The position numbers and the translations under genes were made by a program. This document shows, piece by piece, positions 14,826 through 24,201 of a stretch of DNA of 64,000 bases. Position 1 is the stretch's first letter; every line of letters begins with the position of its first letter. The DNA is taken from contig JAISUW010000066.1 in assembly GCA_031271865.1 (NCBI GenBank), positions 18,080 to 82,079 on the forward strand, read 5' to 3'. Below the pieces are notes generated by a model. That model worked only from the letters and a program-made list of their open reading frames with translations. It was not told the DNA's origin and ran no database searches. The stretch is from Oscillospiraceae bacterium. Lineage in GTDB: Bacteria; Bacillota; Clostridia; Oscillospirales; Acutalibacteraceae.

Positions 14826-17000
14826 GTGGCCAACGAAACTGAACTGAACGCAACTGAACTGAACGCAACTGAACTGAACGAAACTGAGCGCATAGCTTTC
14901 GACGATGCCGAGAGCCTAAACACGACGGTAAGCGAGAAATACGATGCCGACTCCATCCAAGTACTGGAGGGATTAGAAGCGGTTCGGTTACGTCCGGGGA
15001 TGTATATCGGCAGCACGGGACCGCGCGGACTGCACCACTTGGTGTATGAGATTATTGACAACTCCATAGACGAAGCATTGGCGGGGTACTGCACGGAGAT
15101 TAATGTGGAGATCCTGCCCGGGGACATCATCGGCGTACGCGACAACGGCCGCGGCATACCGGTCGGCATCAATGAGAAGCTGGGCATCTCGAGCGTAGAG
15201 GTCGTCCTGACGGTTCTGCATGCCGGCGGCAAATTCGGCGGGTCGGGGTACAAAGTTTCGGGCGGTCTGCACGGCGTCGGTTCCTCTGTGGTCAATGCGC
15301 TTTCGGAGTGGCTGGTGGTGGAGGTGTCCCAAGAGGGGCACGTCTACCGTCAAAAGTTCGAGAGAGGCAAGCCCGTTACCGCCCTCGAAGTCATCGGCGA
15401 TACCGACCGGCACGGCACCTATATTCAGTTCAAGCCGGACGCGGCGATTTTCACAGAGACAACAGTCTATGACTTTGAGACGCTGGAGCGGCGCATCCGT
15501 GAATCCGCTTTTCTGAACGCCGGTCTGAAAATGACCTTGGACGACACCCGCGACGAGGCCGAGCCTATCCATAAGTCCTATATGTACAAGGGCGGCATAT
15601 CGGAGTATGTCCGCCATATTGACAAGCGGCGCGGCGTAAACCCTCTGGCGATTGAAAAGGGTTCCGCAAAGGATACAGAGCCTATGAAACCGATTCACTT
15701 CACCGCCGTCAAGGATGACAAAGAGGCAGAAATCGCCCTGCAGTACAACGATTCCTTTGATGCGGAAATCCTGTCCTACGCCAACAACGTCCGCACCACG
15801 GACGGCGGCACACATGAAAACGGCTTCAAAAACGCCCTGACGATTGTCCTCAATGATTACTACAGGCAGTTCATTCTCCCCAAAGAGGAAGAGAAGAAAG
15901 CGAAAGCCAACAAAGGCACATCCAAAGACAAGAAGAAAGACAAAGACAAATCAGCCGGCAGCGAGCGCAAATTGGTTTTGAGCGACGTGCTGGAGGGCTT
16001 GACGGTTGTTATCTCCGTGAAACTCACCGATGCCCAGTTTGAGGGGCAGACCAAAGCAAAGCTCGGCAATACGGATATGCAGCCGCTGGTGCATCAGCTG
16101 GTAAAAGACAAGCTGATGCAATTCTTGGAGACCAACCCCAAGGTGGCGGAAGCCATCCTGACCAAAACAATGGAGGCCGCCAAGGCACGCATTGCCGCAC
16201 AAACCGCCCGCGACAACCTGCGTAAGAAGAAAACCGTTTCTCTTCCCGGGAAATTGGCGGATTGCATCAGCAAAAACCCCGCAGAAACCGAGATATACAT
16301 TGTAGAGGGCGACAGCGCCGGCGGCTCCGCCAAGACGGGGCGCGACCCGCGGTACCAAGCGATTCTTCCCTTGTGGGGCAAGATGCTCAACGTAGAGAAA
16401 GTGCGCAACGAAAAAGTCCTCAATAACGAAAAGCTCCTGCCTGTCGTCATCGCTCTGGGCGCCGGCATTGAACGCAACCGTGAGAAAGACGGTACCGAGG
16501 GCGCGGAAAAACCGGCGGATGAGAGCGACGGCTTCGACATTACGAAGCTCCGCTACAACAAAGTCATCATCATGGCCGATGCCGACGTAGACGGTGCACA
16601 CATCCGCACACTGCTGCTGACGTTTTTCTACCGCTTCATGCGGCCCTTGGTGGAGGAGGGGCACGTCTATATTGCGCAGCCGCCGCTCTATCTCGTGTCC
16701 AAAGGGCAGGGAAAGAACCAGAAAGTGCGCTATGCCTTCTCCGATGAGGAACGCGACCGCTATATGGCGGAACTCGGTGAAAACTGCGACATCCAGCGCT
16801 ACAAAGGCTTGGGTGAAATGGATCCGGAGCAGCTTTGGGAAACCACAATGGATCCCTCTTTCCGTACGATGCTCCAAGTGACCATTGACGACGCTTCCTT
16901 TGCCAGCGAGACTTTCACCACCCTCATGGGCGATGAAGTCAAACCGCGCCGAGAGTTTATAGAGACCCATGCCAAGTACGTACAGAACTTGGATGTGTAG
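14826..17000 (+). CDS. gyrB: DNA gyrase subunit B
   Basis: A 724-residue GyrB with a GTG start after AAGGAG. The GHKL ATPase starts at VLEGLEAVRLRPGMYIGST and includes EIIDNSIDEALAG, DNGRGIPVG and GGLHGVGSSVVNALS. The Toprim domain has IVEGDSAGGSA and ADADVDGAH; the tail has RYKGLGEMDPEQLWETTMDP. It introduces negative supercoils with GyrA, encoded downstream. Oddities: a roughly 30-residue N-terminal extension made of ELNAT repeats coded by a 15-bp tandem repeat, a Lys/Asp-rich insertion (around 360-377) just before the transducer segment LVLSDVLEGLTVVISVK, and a Glu/Ala-rich insertion (around 555-578) in the Toprim region. No catalytic residue appears lost. Confidence 0.97.
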   Translation: MANETELNATELNATELNETERIAFDDAESLNTTVSEKYDADSIQVLEGLEAVRLRPGMYIGSTGPRGLHHLVYEIIDNSIDEALAGYCTEINVEILPGDIIGVRDNGRGIPVGINEKLGISSVEVVLTVLHAGGKFGGSGYKVSGGLHGVGSSVVNALSEWLVVEVSQEGHVYRQKFERGKPVTALEVIGDTDRHGTYIQFKPDAAIFTETTVYDFETLERRIRESAFLNAGLKMTLDDTRDEAEPIHKSYMYKGGISEYVRHIDKRRGVNPLAIEKGSAKDTEPMKPIHFTAVKDDKEAEIALQYNDSFDAEILSYANNVRTTDGGTHENGFKNALTIVLNDYYRQFILPKEEEKKAKANKGTSKDKKKDKDKSAGSERKLVLSDVLEGLTVVISVKLTDAQFEGQTKAKLGNTDMQPLVHQLVKDKLMQFLETNPKVAEAILTKTMEAAKARIAAQTARDNLRKKKTVSLPGKLADCISKNPAETEIYIVEGDSAGGSAKTGRDPRYQAILPLWGKMLNVEKVRNEKVLNNEKLLPVVIALGAGIERNREKDGTEGAEKPADESDGFDITKLRYNKVIIMADADVDGAHIRTLLLTFFYRFMRPLVEEGHVYIAQPPLYLVSKGQGKNQKVRYAFSDEERDRYMAELGENCDIQRYKGLGEMDPEQLWETTMDPSFRTMLQVTIDDASFASETFTTLMGDEVKPRREFIETHAKYVQNLDV
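14841..14885 (+). repeat. 15-bp tandem repeat coding ELNAT in the GyrB N-terminus
   Basis: Three units of GAACTGAACGCAACT (the last ends AAACT) sit right after the GTG start. The translated unit is Glu-Leu-Asn-Ala-Thr. The ACTGAAC/AGTTCAGT core resembles the intergenic AGTTTAGT and GTTGA arrays elsewhere in the window. Confidence 0.9.
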
Positions 17001-17029
17001 GAATCGAAACCGTGAAGGGAGGGTTGCCG

Positions 17030-17188
17030 GTGAACCTCGCAGAAGACAAGAATCACTTTCCTTGGACCTACGCGGATTATCTTGCTATAGAAGATGAATA
17101 CCGCATCGGCGACACCATAGAAAGCCCTACGTTCCCCGGCTTACAGTTCCCGGTTCGTGACCTATTCCCGGAGGATACCCCGGACTGA
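17030..17188 (+). CDS. 52-aa conserved-looking ORF between gyrB and gyrA
   Basis: A GTG start at 17030 is preceded by a strong AAGGGAGGG. The product begins MNLAEDKNHFPWTYADYLAI and ends FPEDTPD; it is acidic and has no membrane helix. The segment FPWTYADYLAIEDEYRIGD recalls the N-terminal helix of Uma2-type (PD-(D/E)XK-like) proteins, but the rest of that domain is absent, so it could be a remnant or an independent short protein. It sits 29 bp after gyrB and 32 bp before gyrA in the same direction. Function is unknown. Confidence 0.55.
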   Translation: MNLAEDKNHFPWTYADYLAIEDEYRIGDTIESPTFPGLQFPVRDLFPEDTPD

Positions 17189-17220
17189 TACCCGTAAACC
17201 AAAAGAAGGATAGCCATCCC

Positions 17221-19818
17221 ATGCCATTCGATGAACAATCCGTAGCAAACCAAAAAATCGTAGAAACCGAGATTGCGCAGGAGATGCGCAAGAGTTTCTT
17301 GGATTATTCCATGTCCGTCATCACTGCCCGGGCACTTCCCGATGTGCGCGACGGCTTGAAACCCGTGCATCGCCGCATTCTCTACACCATGTATCAGAAC
17401 GGCTTGGAGCCGAATAAGGCCTACCGCAAATGCGCAGATACGGTCGGTACGGTCATGGGTTCCTACCACCCGCACGGGGATGCCTCTATCTATGATGCCA
17501 TGGTGCGCTTGGCGCAGGAATTCTCCATGCGCTACCGGCTGGTGGACGGTCACGGCAACTTCGGCTCCATGGACGGCGACCCGCCCGCCGCCTTCCGTTA
17601 TACCGAGAGCCGCATGACGCGCCTCACCTTGGAGATGCTCACCGACATAGAGAAAGAAACCGTTGACTTCATCCCCAACTACGACGACCGACTGACGGAA
17701 CCGACGGTACTCCCCGCCCGGTTTCCGAACCTGCTTGCCAACGGCTCCACCGGCATTGCGGTCGGCATGGCAACGAATATTCCGCCCCACAACCTCGGGG
17801 AGGTCATCAACGCCGCCATTGTCCTTATGAACAACCCGGACGCGACCCTCGACGACCTCCTGAAAGAAGTAGAGGGTCCGGACTTCCCGACGGCCGGCGT
17901 GATTATGGGCCGCATGGGGATACGCGCCGCTTACGGTACCGGGCGCGGCCGCATCATCCTACGCGCCCGCGCCGAAATCCGCGAGGAGAAAAACGGCAAA
18001 ATAGCCATCCATGTGACGGAATTGCCCTATCAGGTAAATAAGGCACTTCTTTGCAAGAAGATAGATGAGCTGTCTGCAGAAAAGAAGATTGACGGCATTG
18101 CCGATGTCAACGACTACTCCAACCGCGACGGTATTGACGTGGTCATTGACCTCAAGCGGGATGCCAAACCGCAGGTCGTACTCAATAAGCTCTTCTTATT
18201 TACCGAGATGCAGTCCTCTTTCAGTGTGACTATGCTTGCCCTCGTCAAAGGGGAACCGAAACAGCTCACACTCAAGGAGATGCTCCAGCACTACATTGAC
18301 CACCAAGTGGATGTCCTGACGCGCCGCACCCGGCACGACCTGCGCAAAGCCAAGGAACGCGCACATATTTTGGATGCGCTGCTGGTCGCACAGGATGCCA
18401 TAGATGAGGTCATTGCCCTCATCCGTTCCTCCGCCAATGTACCGGAGGCCAAAGAAAAACTCGCCGCCCGCTTCGGCTTCGATGACCTGCAAACCACAGC
18501 CATTGTCCGCATGACCTTGGGGCAGCTCACCGGCCTCGAAAAAGGAAAGCTGGAAGACGAGCTGGCGGAGCTTGCACGCAAAATTGCAGAGTGGGAAGCC
18601 CTCTTAGCGGACAAGGTCAAAATGTATGCCCTCATCCAATCCGAACTGGTCGCCATCCGCGACAAGTTCAGCGACCCGCGCCGCACCGAGATTCAGGACA
18701 TAGACGGCGAGGTAGAGATAGAAGAACTCATCCCTGTGGAAGATTGCGTTTATACCATGACGGAAATGGGGTATATTAAGCGCACAACGGTAGAAACCTA
18801 TCAGCAGCAAGGCCGCGGCGGCAAGGGTGTCAAAGGTCTCACCCGCCGCGAGGAGGACACGGTGCACACCATGTTCACAGCCTCCTCCCATGACTTCATA
18901 ATGATGTTCACCAGCAAAGGGCGTGTGTTCCGCCTGAAAGGCTATGAGATTCCCGAAAGCAACCGCCAAGGCAAAGGCTTGAACATCGTCAATCTCTTGC
19001 AGCTGGGCGGGGAGGAGAAAGTGACGGCAGTTATCCGCGCCCCGCGCGAAATCCCGGCGGGACAGGAATGCTACGTCACCATGGTGACCAAGCGAGGTCT
19101 TATGAAGCGCACACCATTGGCGGAGTTCCGCAACATCCGCGCCAAAGGACTCAACGCGTTCATTCTCCGCGAAGATGATCAATTGGCTTGGGCGCAGCTG
19201 ACCAACGGCACCGACCGTCTGCTCTTTGCGACCAAATCCGGGCGGGCTGTCTACACCGCCGAGGAGCGTATCCGTCCGCACTCCCGCAATGCCGGCGGGA
19301 ATAAGGCCGTTGTCCTGCGCGACGGCGATGCCGTCGTGGGCTTCGATAAGGTTGAGCCGGGGAAGAGTGTCCTGACCGTCACAGAATCCGGTTTCGGCCG
19401 CCGCTCCGATATAGAAACGTACCGTTTCACCAAGGGGTACAGCCAAGGCGTAGTGAACTACCAGACAGAAAAGTACAGCACCGAGGTCGCCGCCGTCGCG
19501 ATGGTGGATGATAATGATGACATCATTCTGATTGCCTCCGATGGGGTCATCATCCGCATAAGCGCCGCTTCTCTCCGCGAGATGGGCCGCACAGGCAAGG
19601 GTGTTCGCCTCATGCGCAGCGCAGAGAGAGAGCGTGTGGTGAGTGTCGCCGTTGTGCCTCATGAGGAGGACGAAGAAACCGAGGCTCTCCCCGCCGCCCA
19701 AGCCGATGATATAAGCGACACTGATGATATAAGCGACACTAATGATTCTGCCGATGAGAGCCTATCCGACGAGGATATAGATTCCGCAGACGAACCCATC
19801 CCCCCCGAAGAGGAATAA
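17221..19818 (+). CDS. gyrA: DNA gyrase subunit A
   Basis: An 865-residue GyrA. The breakage-reunion domain starts with [31 protein letters not shown]; the catalytic tyrosine is Y127 in FRYTESRMT. The C-terminal domain contains the GyrA-box QQGRGGKG, which defines gyrase rather than topoisomerase IV, and beta-pinwheel repeats. The quinolone region reads [17 protein letters not shown], so the residue matching E. coli Ser83 is Ala88 while the acidic Asp92 is kept. The last 60 residues are strongly acidic and include a DDISDT tandem repeat (18-bp units at 19705-19740). The ATG follows AAGGA. An MGS-like gene follows after 61 bp. Confidence 0.97.
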   Translation: MPFDEQSVANQKIVETEIAQEMRKSFLDYSMSVITARALPDVRDGLKPVHRRILYTMYQNGLEPNKAYRKCADTVGTVMGSYHPHGDASIYDAMVRLAQEFSMRYRLVDGHGNFGSMDGDPPAAFRYTESRMTRLTLEMLTDIEKETVDFIPNYDDRLTEPTVLPARFPNLLANGSTGIAVGMATNIPPHNLGEVINAAIVLMNNPDATLDDLLKEVEGPDFPTAGVIMGRMGIRAAYGTGRGRIILRARAEIREEKNGKIAIHVTELPYQVNKALLCKKIDELSAEKKIDGIADVNDYSNRDGIDVVIDLKRDAKPQVVLNKLFLFTEMQSSFSVTMLALVKGEPKQLTLKEMLQHYIDHQVDVLTRRTRHDLRKAKERAHILDALLVAQDAIDEVIALIRSSANVPEAKEKLAARFGFDDLQTTAIVRMTLGQLTGLEKGKLEDELAELARKIAEWEALLADKVKMYALIQSELVAIRDKFSDPRRTEIQDIDGEVEIEELIPVEDCVYTMTEMGYIKRTTVETYQQQGRGGKGVKGLTRREEDTVHTMFTASSHDFIMMFTSKGRVFRLKGYEIPESNRQGKGLNIVNLLQLGGEEKVTAVIRAPREIPAGQECYVTMVTKRGLMKRTPLAEFRNIRAKGLNAFILREDDQLAWAQLTNGTDRLLFATKSGRAVYTAEERIRPHSRNAGGNKAVVLRDGDAVVGFDKVEPGKSVLTVTESGFGRRSDIETYRFTKGYSQGVVNYQTEKYSTEVAAVAMVDDNDDIILIASDGVIIRISAASLREMGRTGKGVRLMRSAERERVVSVAVVPHEEDEETEALPAAQADDISDTDDISDTNDSADESLSDEDIDSADEPIPPEEE

Positions 19819-19879
19819 CCGCTTCCCAAACCCAATCGTCCAATTCCATGCCGCAGACAATAAAGGAGTGACCGGGCAA

Positions 19880-20293
19880 ATGAACATTGCACTAATAGCC
19901 AACGACACAAAGAAAGACCTACTTGCACAGTTCTGCACCGCTTATTGCGGTATCTTGAGCAAGCATGAACTCCTGGCAACTGCCAGCACCGGCCGTGTTA
20001 TAAAGGACACCTCCGGCTTGGATCCGCACTTGCTGTATTCGGGGCAGGCAGGAATGGAGCAGGTGGAAACGATGGTGAGTGTCGGCGAGCTGGATGTGGT
20101 CATGCTCTTCCGTGACGGCATCAACGGTCCTGCCAGCGACACCGAGAATGACCTTTTGCGGATTTGCGATGTTCACAACCTTCCGGTCGCCACGAATATA
20201 GCTACCGCAGAGGCACTCATCCACGCGCTGGAACGCGGGGACTTAGACTGGATTGAGTATGCCCGCAGCAACCGCGCCAAGCTGATTTTCTGA
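19880..20293 (+). CDS. Methylglyoxal-synthase-like domain protein with altered active site
   Basis: A 137-residue MGS-like domain protein. The ATG at 19880 follows AAAGGAG; the GTG at 19868 overlaps that site. The fold is clear from ILSKHELLATASTGRVI, LLYSGQAGMEQ, LRICDVHNLPVATNIATAEALI. Compared with E. coli MgsA, the residue at His19 is Asn8, the catalytic base Asp71 is Glu60, and the PHEPD loop that carries His98 and Asp101 reads GPASDTE. True methylglyoxal synthases convert dihydroxyacetone phosphate to methylglyoxal; with these changes the protein may bind a phosphorylated ligand without that activity. It is followed by fucI, whose pathway yields dihydroxyacetone phosphate, so a regulatory role there is conceivable. 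Confidence 0.85.
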   Translation: MNIALIANDTKKDLLAQFCTAYCGILSKHELLATASTGRVIKDTSGLDPHLLYSGQAGMEQVETMVSVGELDVVMLFRDGINGPASDTENDLLRICDVHNLPVATNIATAEALIHALERGDLDWIEYARSNRAKLIF

Positions 20294-20376
20294 GCCAAAG
20301 CAGCATCATGCGCTGCGGTAATAACCGGGCGGCTTTGCGCTGCCCCGTATTCAGAGTATACTAAGGAGAAGAACTT

Positions 20377-22233
20377 ATGTCCAAACCCAGAATCGGCATC
20401 CGTCCCATTATAGACGGACGGCAAGGCGGTGTCCGTGAATCGCTGGAAGAAAAGACCCTGCAGATGGCGCAGTCTGCCAAAGCCCTTATCGAAGCAGAAT
20501 GCTTCTACACCGACGGCACCCCCGCAGAAGTTGTGATTGCTCCCTCTACCATCGGCGGCAGCGCGGAGGCTGCAGCGGCTGCCGACCTGTTCGCTGCTGA
20601 GAATGTCATCGCCACGCTGTCTGTTACCCCCTGCTGGTGCTACGGCTCCGAGACGATGGACCTTGACCCGAAGACCATCAAAGCGGTTTGGGGCTTTAAC
20701 GGTACGGAGCGTCCGGGGGCTGTGTATTTGGCGGCAGTATTGGCGGCGCACGCCCAGCGCGGCTTGCCTGCTTTCTCTATTTACGGCCATGATGTGCAGG
20801 ACATTCCGGACACAACCATCCCTGCGGATGTCAAGGAGAAGATACTCCGGTTTGCCCGCTGTGCCTTAGCTGTCGGGCAGATGCGCGGCAAGAGCTATGT
20901 CGGCATCGGTGCGGTATCTATGGGTATCGCCGGGTCTTATGCGGATGTGTATGTGCTGGAGAAATACTTCGGTCTGCGCCCGGAGTGGGTGGACATGAGC
21001 GAGGTGCGCCGCCGTCTGGATCTGGACATCTATGACCCTGAGGAGTACGCCAAGGCCCGCCAATGGATGAAAGACAATTGCCCGGAAGGCTTTGATGTCA
21101 ATGAGCGCACCGGCAAGCCCGTGGACGCTCCTGCAGACGGGGCGAACCTCCCCGGTCCCTCCTCCAAGGAACGCAAGGAATGGGAGTGGGACGTGGCTGC
21201 TAAGATGACACTCATCTGCCGCGACATCTTGGTTGGCAACGAGAAGCTCCTGAACGTCGATTGCACCGACAAGGCCGCTTGGCCCAACGGTCACGTCACC
21301 GGCGGCTGGAAAGAGGAAGCCAAAGGGCGCAATGCCATACTGGGCGGCTTCCAAGGGCAGCGGCAATGGACGGACTATATGCCCAACGCAGACTTCACGG
21401 AAGCCATTCTGAACAGTTCCTTTGACTGGAACGGTGCCCGCGAGCCGCTGACCTTTGCGACGGAGAACGATGGCTGCAACGGCTTAGCCATGCTTCTGGG
21501 CAAGCTCGTCACCGGGACGGCCTCCATCTTCGCGGATGTGCGCACCTACTGGTCGCCCGATGCCGTGAAGCGCGTTACCGGCTATGACTTGGAGGGGAAG
21601 GCAGCCGCCGGGCTGATTCACCTCTCTAACAGCGGAGCCGCCGCACTGGACGGCACAGGCATGAGCAAGGATAAGGACGGGAACCCGGGGGTCATCAAGC
21701 CTTTCTGGGAGATGACCGCGGAGGACATCCAAGGCTGCCTCTCCAAGACGGACTGGTGCCAGGCCAACAAGGGCTATTTCCGCGGCGGCGGGTACAGCTC
21801 CCACTACTTCACCCAGTATGAGATGCCCGCCACTATGATTCGCCTCAACATCATCCAGGGCATCGGTCCGGTGCTGCAATTCGTGGAGGGCTGGACGGTC
21901 ACGCTCCCGGCAGAGGTAGAGAAAGTCCTCGTGGACCGCACCGACCCCACGTGGCCGCAGACTTGGTTTGCGCCGCGTACCGATGGCTCGGCGGCTATCA
22001 AAGACGCCTACACTGTTATGGCCAACTGGGGCGCCAACCACGGCAGCCTGACCTATGGGCATATCGGCAAGGACTTGATTACGCTGGCATCCATGCTGCG
22101 CATACCCGTGGCGCTGCACAATGTCGCCGACAGCGACCTCTACCGTCCGCACGCTTGGTCGGCCTTCGGCACGAAGGACTACGAGGGTGCGGACTACAGA
22201 GCCTGCGCCGCCTATGGTCCGCTCTATAAGTAG
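20377..22233 (+). CDS. fucI: L-fucose isomerase
   Basis: A 618-residue FucI-family aldose isomerase that converts L-fucose to L-fuculose (and often D-arabinose to D-ribulose) with Mn2+. Diagnostic blocks include IGIRPIIDGRQGGVRESLEEKT at the start, APSTIGGSAEAAAAADLF, NVIATLSVTPCWCYGSETMD, VWGFNGTERPGAVYL and the C-terminal HNVADSDLYRPHAWSAFGT. AAGGAG precedes the ATG. It is the start of host-mucin fucose use, but no fuculokinase, aldolase or fucose transporter is in the window. A strong terminator follows. Confidence 0.95.
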   Translation: MSKPRIGIRPIIDGRQGGVRESLEEKTLQMAQSAKALIEAECFYTDGTPAEVVIAPSTIGGSAEAAAAADLFAAENVIATLSVTPCWCYGSETMDLDPKTIKAVWGFNGTERPGAVYLAAVLAAHAQRGLPAFSIYGHDVQDIPDTTIPADVKEKILRFARCALAVGQMRGKSYVGIGAVSMGIAGSYADVYVLEKYFGLRPEWVDMSEVRRRLDLDIYDPEEYAKARQWMKDNCPEGFDVNERTGKPVDAPADGANLPGPSSKERKEWEWDVAAKMTLICRDILVGNEKLLNVDCTDKAAWPNGHVTGGWKEEAKGRNAILGGFQGQRQWTDYMPNADFTEAILNSSFDWNGAREPLTFATENDGCNGLAMLLGKLVTGTASIFADVRTYWSPDAVKRVTGYDLEGKAAAGLIHLSNSGAAALDGTGMSKDKDGNPGVIKPFWEMTAEDIQGCLSKTDWCQANKGYFRGGGYSSHYFTQYEMPATMIRLNIIQGIGPVLQFVEGWTVTLPAEVEKVLVDRTDPTWPQTWFAPRTDGSAAIKDAYTVMANWGANHGSLTYGHIGKDLITLASMLRIPVALHNVADSDLYRPHAWSAFGTKDYEGADYRACAAYGPLYK

Positions 22234-22251
22234 AAGCGTTTGTTATACCGG

Positions 22252-22287
22252 AGAGAGCACCGCTTGGGCGGTGCTCTCTTTTTTTAC
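22252..22287 (+). terminator. Rho-independent terminator after fucI
   Basis: A 12-bp perfect stem (AGAGAGCACCGC with its complement), TTGG loop and a run of eight T. Confidence 0.95.
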
Positions 22288-22347
22288 TGTTATTATGTTC
22301 TATTTTATAAGTGATTTGCCTATGTTTATCTGCTCGCAGTCGAGTAT

Positions 22348-23634
22348 CTATATAAGTGCGGCTAATGCGCGCTGCCCGATGTCTGTGCGTTTGTGAACCC
22401 CCTCGAATGTGACTTGTTCCGCAGAGGCATAAGCAGTGCTTATTGCTTCGGGGAGTGTCGGGCACACGGACGTGACGCCGAGGACGCGGCCTCCTGCTGT
22501 CAGAAGTGTGCCATCCGCCGCACGCTTCGTGCCGGCATGGAAGAGCAGGGCGCCGCCGGTATCTCCAATCGCAATCGGCAGACCGGTGGGGTACTTGCCG
22601 GGATAGCCGCCGGAGGCAAGGATAACGCAGACAGCACAACCCGCTTTGTTGCGTATCTCCAGTTCAGCAAGGCGTTCCTCACGAACGGCGCGGAAGATTT
22701 CAAACAAGTCCGTTTCCAACAGCGGAAGGACAACCTGTGTTTCCGGGTCGCCGAAACGGCAGTTATACTCAATGACTTTGGGACCGTCAGGGGTGAGCAT
22801 CAGGCCGAAGTATAAGCAGCCCTTAAACGGACGGTCTTCTTTCACCATCGCTTGTATGGTCGGCAGAAAGATTTCCCGCATACAGCGCTCGGCGATGCTG
22901 TCTGTATAGTAGGGGTTCGGGGCCACTGTCCCCATACCCCCGGTGTTCAGGCCTTGGTCATTGTCCATAGCGCGTTTGTGGTCCATGGAACTCACCATAG
23001 GGACGATGGTTTTGCCGTCGGTGAAAGTCAGAACGGACACCTCGGGACCGGTCAGGAATTCCTCGATGACCAATTGGTTGCCGCTGGCGCCGAACTTTTT
23101 ATCCTCCATGATTTCGGTGACAGCAGCCAAGGCTTCCGCTTCGCTTTGCGCAATGAGAACACCCTTTCCGGCGGCGAGACCGTCGGCCTTCAGGACAATG
23201 CCCGCACCCTTGCCGGACTTGGCATAGAATGCGCGGAGATATGCCTTCGCTTGTGCTGCATTGTCAAACACTTCGTAGGCAGCGGTGGGGATGCCGTACT
23301 TTTTCATGAGGTTCTTGGAGAACACTTTGCTGCCTTCGATAGCGGCGGCTTTTTTGTCGGGTCCGAAACAAGGGATACCGACAGCCTCCAAGGCATCTAC
23401 GATGCCCATCACCAAGGGATCGTCCATGGCGGGGACGGCGAAATCAATGGAATTGGCACTTGCCCACTGCACAATCGCTTCAATATCGGTGGCTTTGATA
23501 GGTACTAACGCGGCACATTCCGCGATACCGCCGTTGCCGGGGGCACAGTAGAGCTTTTGGATTGCCGGGCTTTTGGAGAGATAGTACGCAATAGCGTGTT
23601 CGCGCCCGCCGCTGCCGATGATGAGAACATTCAT
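22348..23634 (-). CDS. purD: Phosphoribosylamine-glycine ligase (GARS)
   Basis: A 428-residue ATP-grasp enzyme that makes glycinamide ribonucleotide in purine synthesis. It begins MNVLIIGSGGREHAIAY, the classic PurD start, and contains DGLAAGKGVLI, EEFLTGPEVSVLTF, NTGGMGTVAPNPY and EYNCRFGDPETQ. Full length. GGAGAAAA lies upstream of the ATG. No other pur gene is adjacent, so it is a detached member of the pathway; a small membrane protein gene follows downstream of nothing else on this strand, and fucI converges on it. Confidence 0.96.
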   Translation of the reverse strand: MNVLIIGSGGREHAIAYYLSKSPAIQKLYCAPGNGGIAECAALVPIKATDIEAIVQWASANSIDFAVPAMDDPLVMGIVDALEAVGIPCFGPDKKAAAIEGSKVFSKNLMKKYGIPTAAYEVFDNAAQAKAYLRAFYAKSGKGAGIVLKADGLAAGKGVLIAQSEAEALAAVTEIMEDKKFGASGNQLVIEEFLTGPEVSVLTFTDGKTIVPMVSSMDHKRAMDNDQGLNTGGMGTVAPNPYYTDSIAERCMREIFLPTIQAMVKEDRPFKGCLYFGLMLTPDGPKVIEYNCRFGDPETQVVLPLLETDLFEIFRAVREERLAELEIRNKAGCAVCVILASGGYPGKYPTGLPIAIGDTGGALLFHAGTKRAADGTLLTAGGRVLGVTSVCPTLPEAISTAYASAEQVTFEGVHKRTDIGQRALAALI

Positions 23635-23684
23635 TTCACGATTTTCTCCTTCTGTTTGGTCGGATCTGTGTAATAGTCTTTGGT

Positions 23685-24179
23685 TTACCGCAGGATGCCT
23701 GTTTGTGCGGCTGTAATGAAAAAGCTCTCTGCTTCCCCGTTTGGAACATATAAGCTGTAATTATAGGAATTCACACGCCAAAGGGCAAGGAACACAGAAG
23801 TTCCGTCTCCCTTGAGCGTGACCGGCGGCACACTGTTGCTTGTTTGCTCCGCGGGGTACTCTGTATAGTCCCCACTGATGTCCTGCGCCGCGCCGGGTTT
23901 CATGCGGAATACCGTTCCATCCGGATAGGTCAGCTGCGCCATGTTGCCTATGGATGTATACTGCACCGGGTCGGGGTATATCTGAATCACGGCGATGTTG
24001 CCGGGCGGCGTAACCGTATAGCCTACGGCGGCAGACAACTCTGCTGTGCTTGTGTACGTGCGGATAGGGTTGGGAAGCTGTGCGCCACCGGGTAAGCCGC
24101 CGAACCAACCGGCGATGCCTAAAAACGATACAATCGCCCAGAATGCCGCGACTATCCATGCCCAGATTTTTGCGAACAT
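23685..24179 (-). CDS. Hypothetical membrane-anchored protein, DUF4367-like
   Basis: A 164-residue protein with an N-terminal membrane anchor (MFAKIWAWIVAAFWAIVSFLGI) and an extracytoplasmic domain. The core alternates GYTVTPPGNIAVIQIY, MAQLTYPDGTVFRMKPGAAQDISGDY and a closing LYVPNGEAESFF, a pattern seen in DUF4367 domains of Firmicutes. AAGAAGG precedes the ATG. Its 5' side is the 0.7-kb repeat array holding four copies of the 61-bp element, which the promoter at 24867-24894 would transcribe through. It may be cotranscribed with purD (50 bp gap). Function unknown. Confidence 0.75.
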   Translation of the reverse strand: MFAKIWAWIVAAFWAIVSFLGIAGWFGGLPGGAQLPNPIRTYTSTAELSAAVGYTVTPPGNIAVIQIYPDPVQYTSIGNMAQLTYPDGTVFRMKPGAAQDISGDYTEYPAEQTSNSVPPVTLKGDGTSVFLALWRVNSYNYSLYVPNGEAESFFITAAQTGILR

Positions 24180-24201
24180 ATGGATACCTTCTTTCGGTCG
24201 G

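Noticed and set aside
15951..16970. Long antisense frame in gyrB, and a similar one in gyrA (18604-19701)
   Set aside because: Both are complementary frames of highly conserved genes and show no family similarity.
14826..19818. Chromosome origin near gyrBA
   Set aside because: No dnaA, dnaN or recF and no DnaA-box cluster is seen; gyrBA is often away from oriC in Clostridia.
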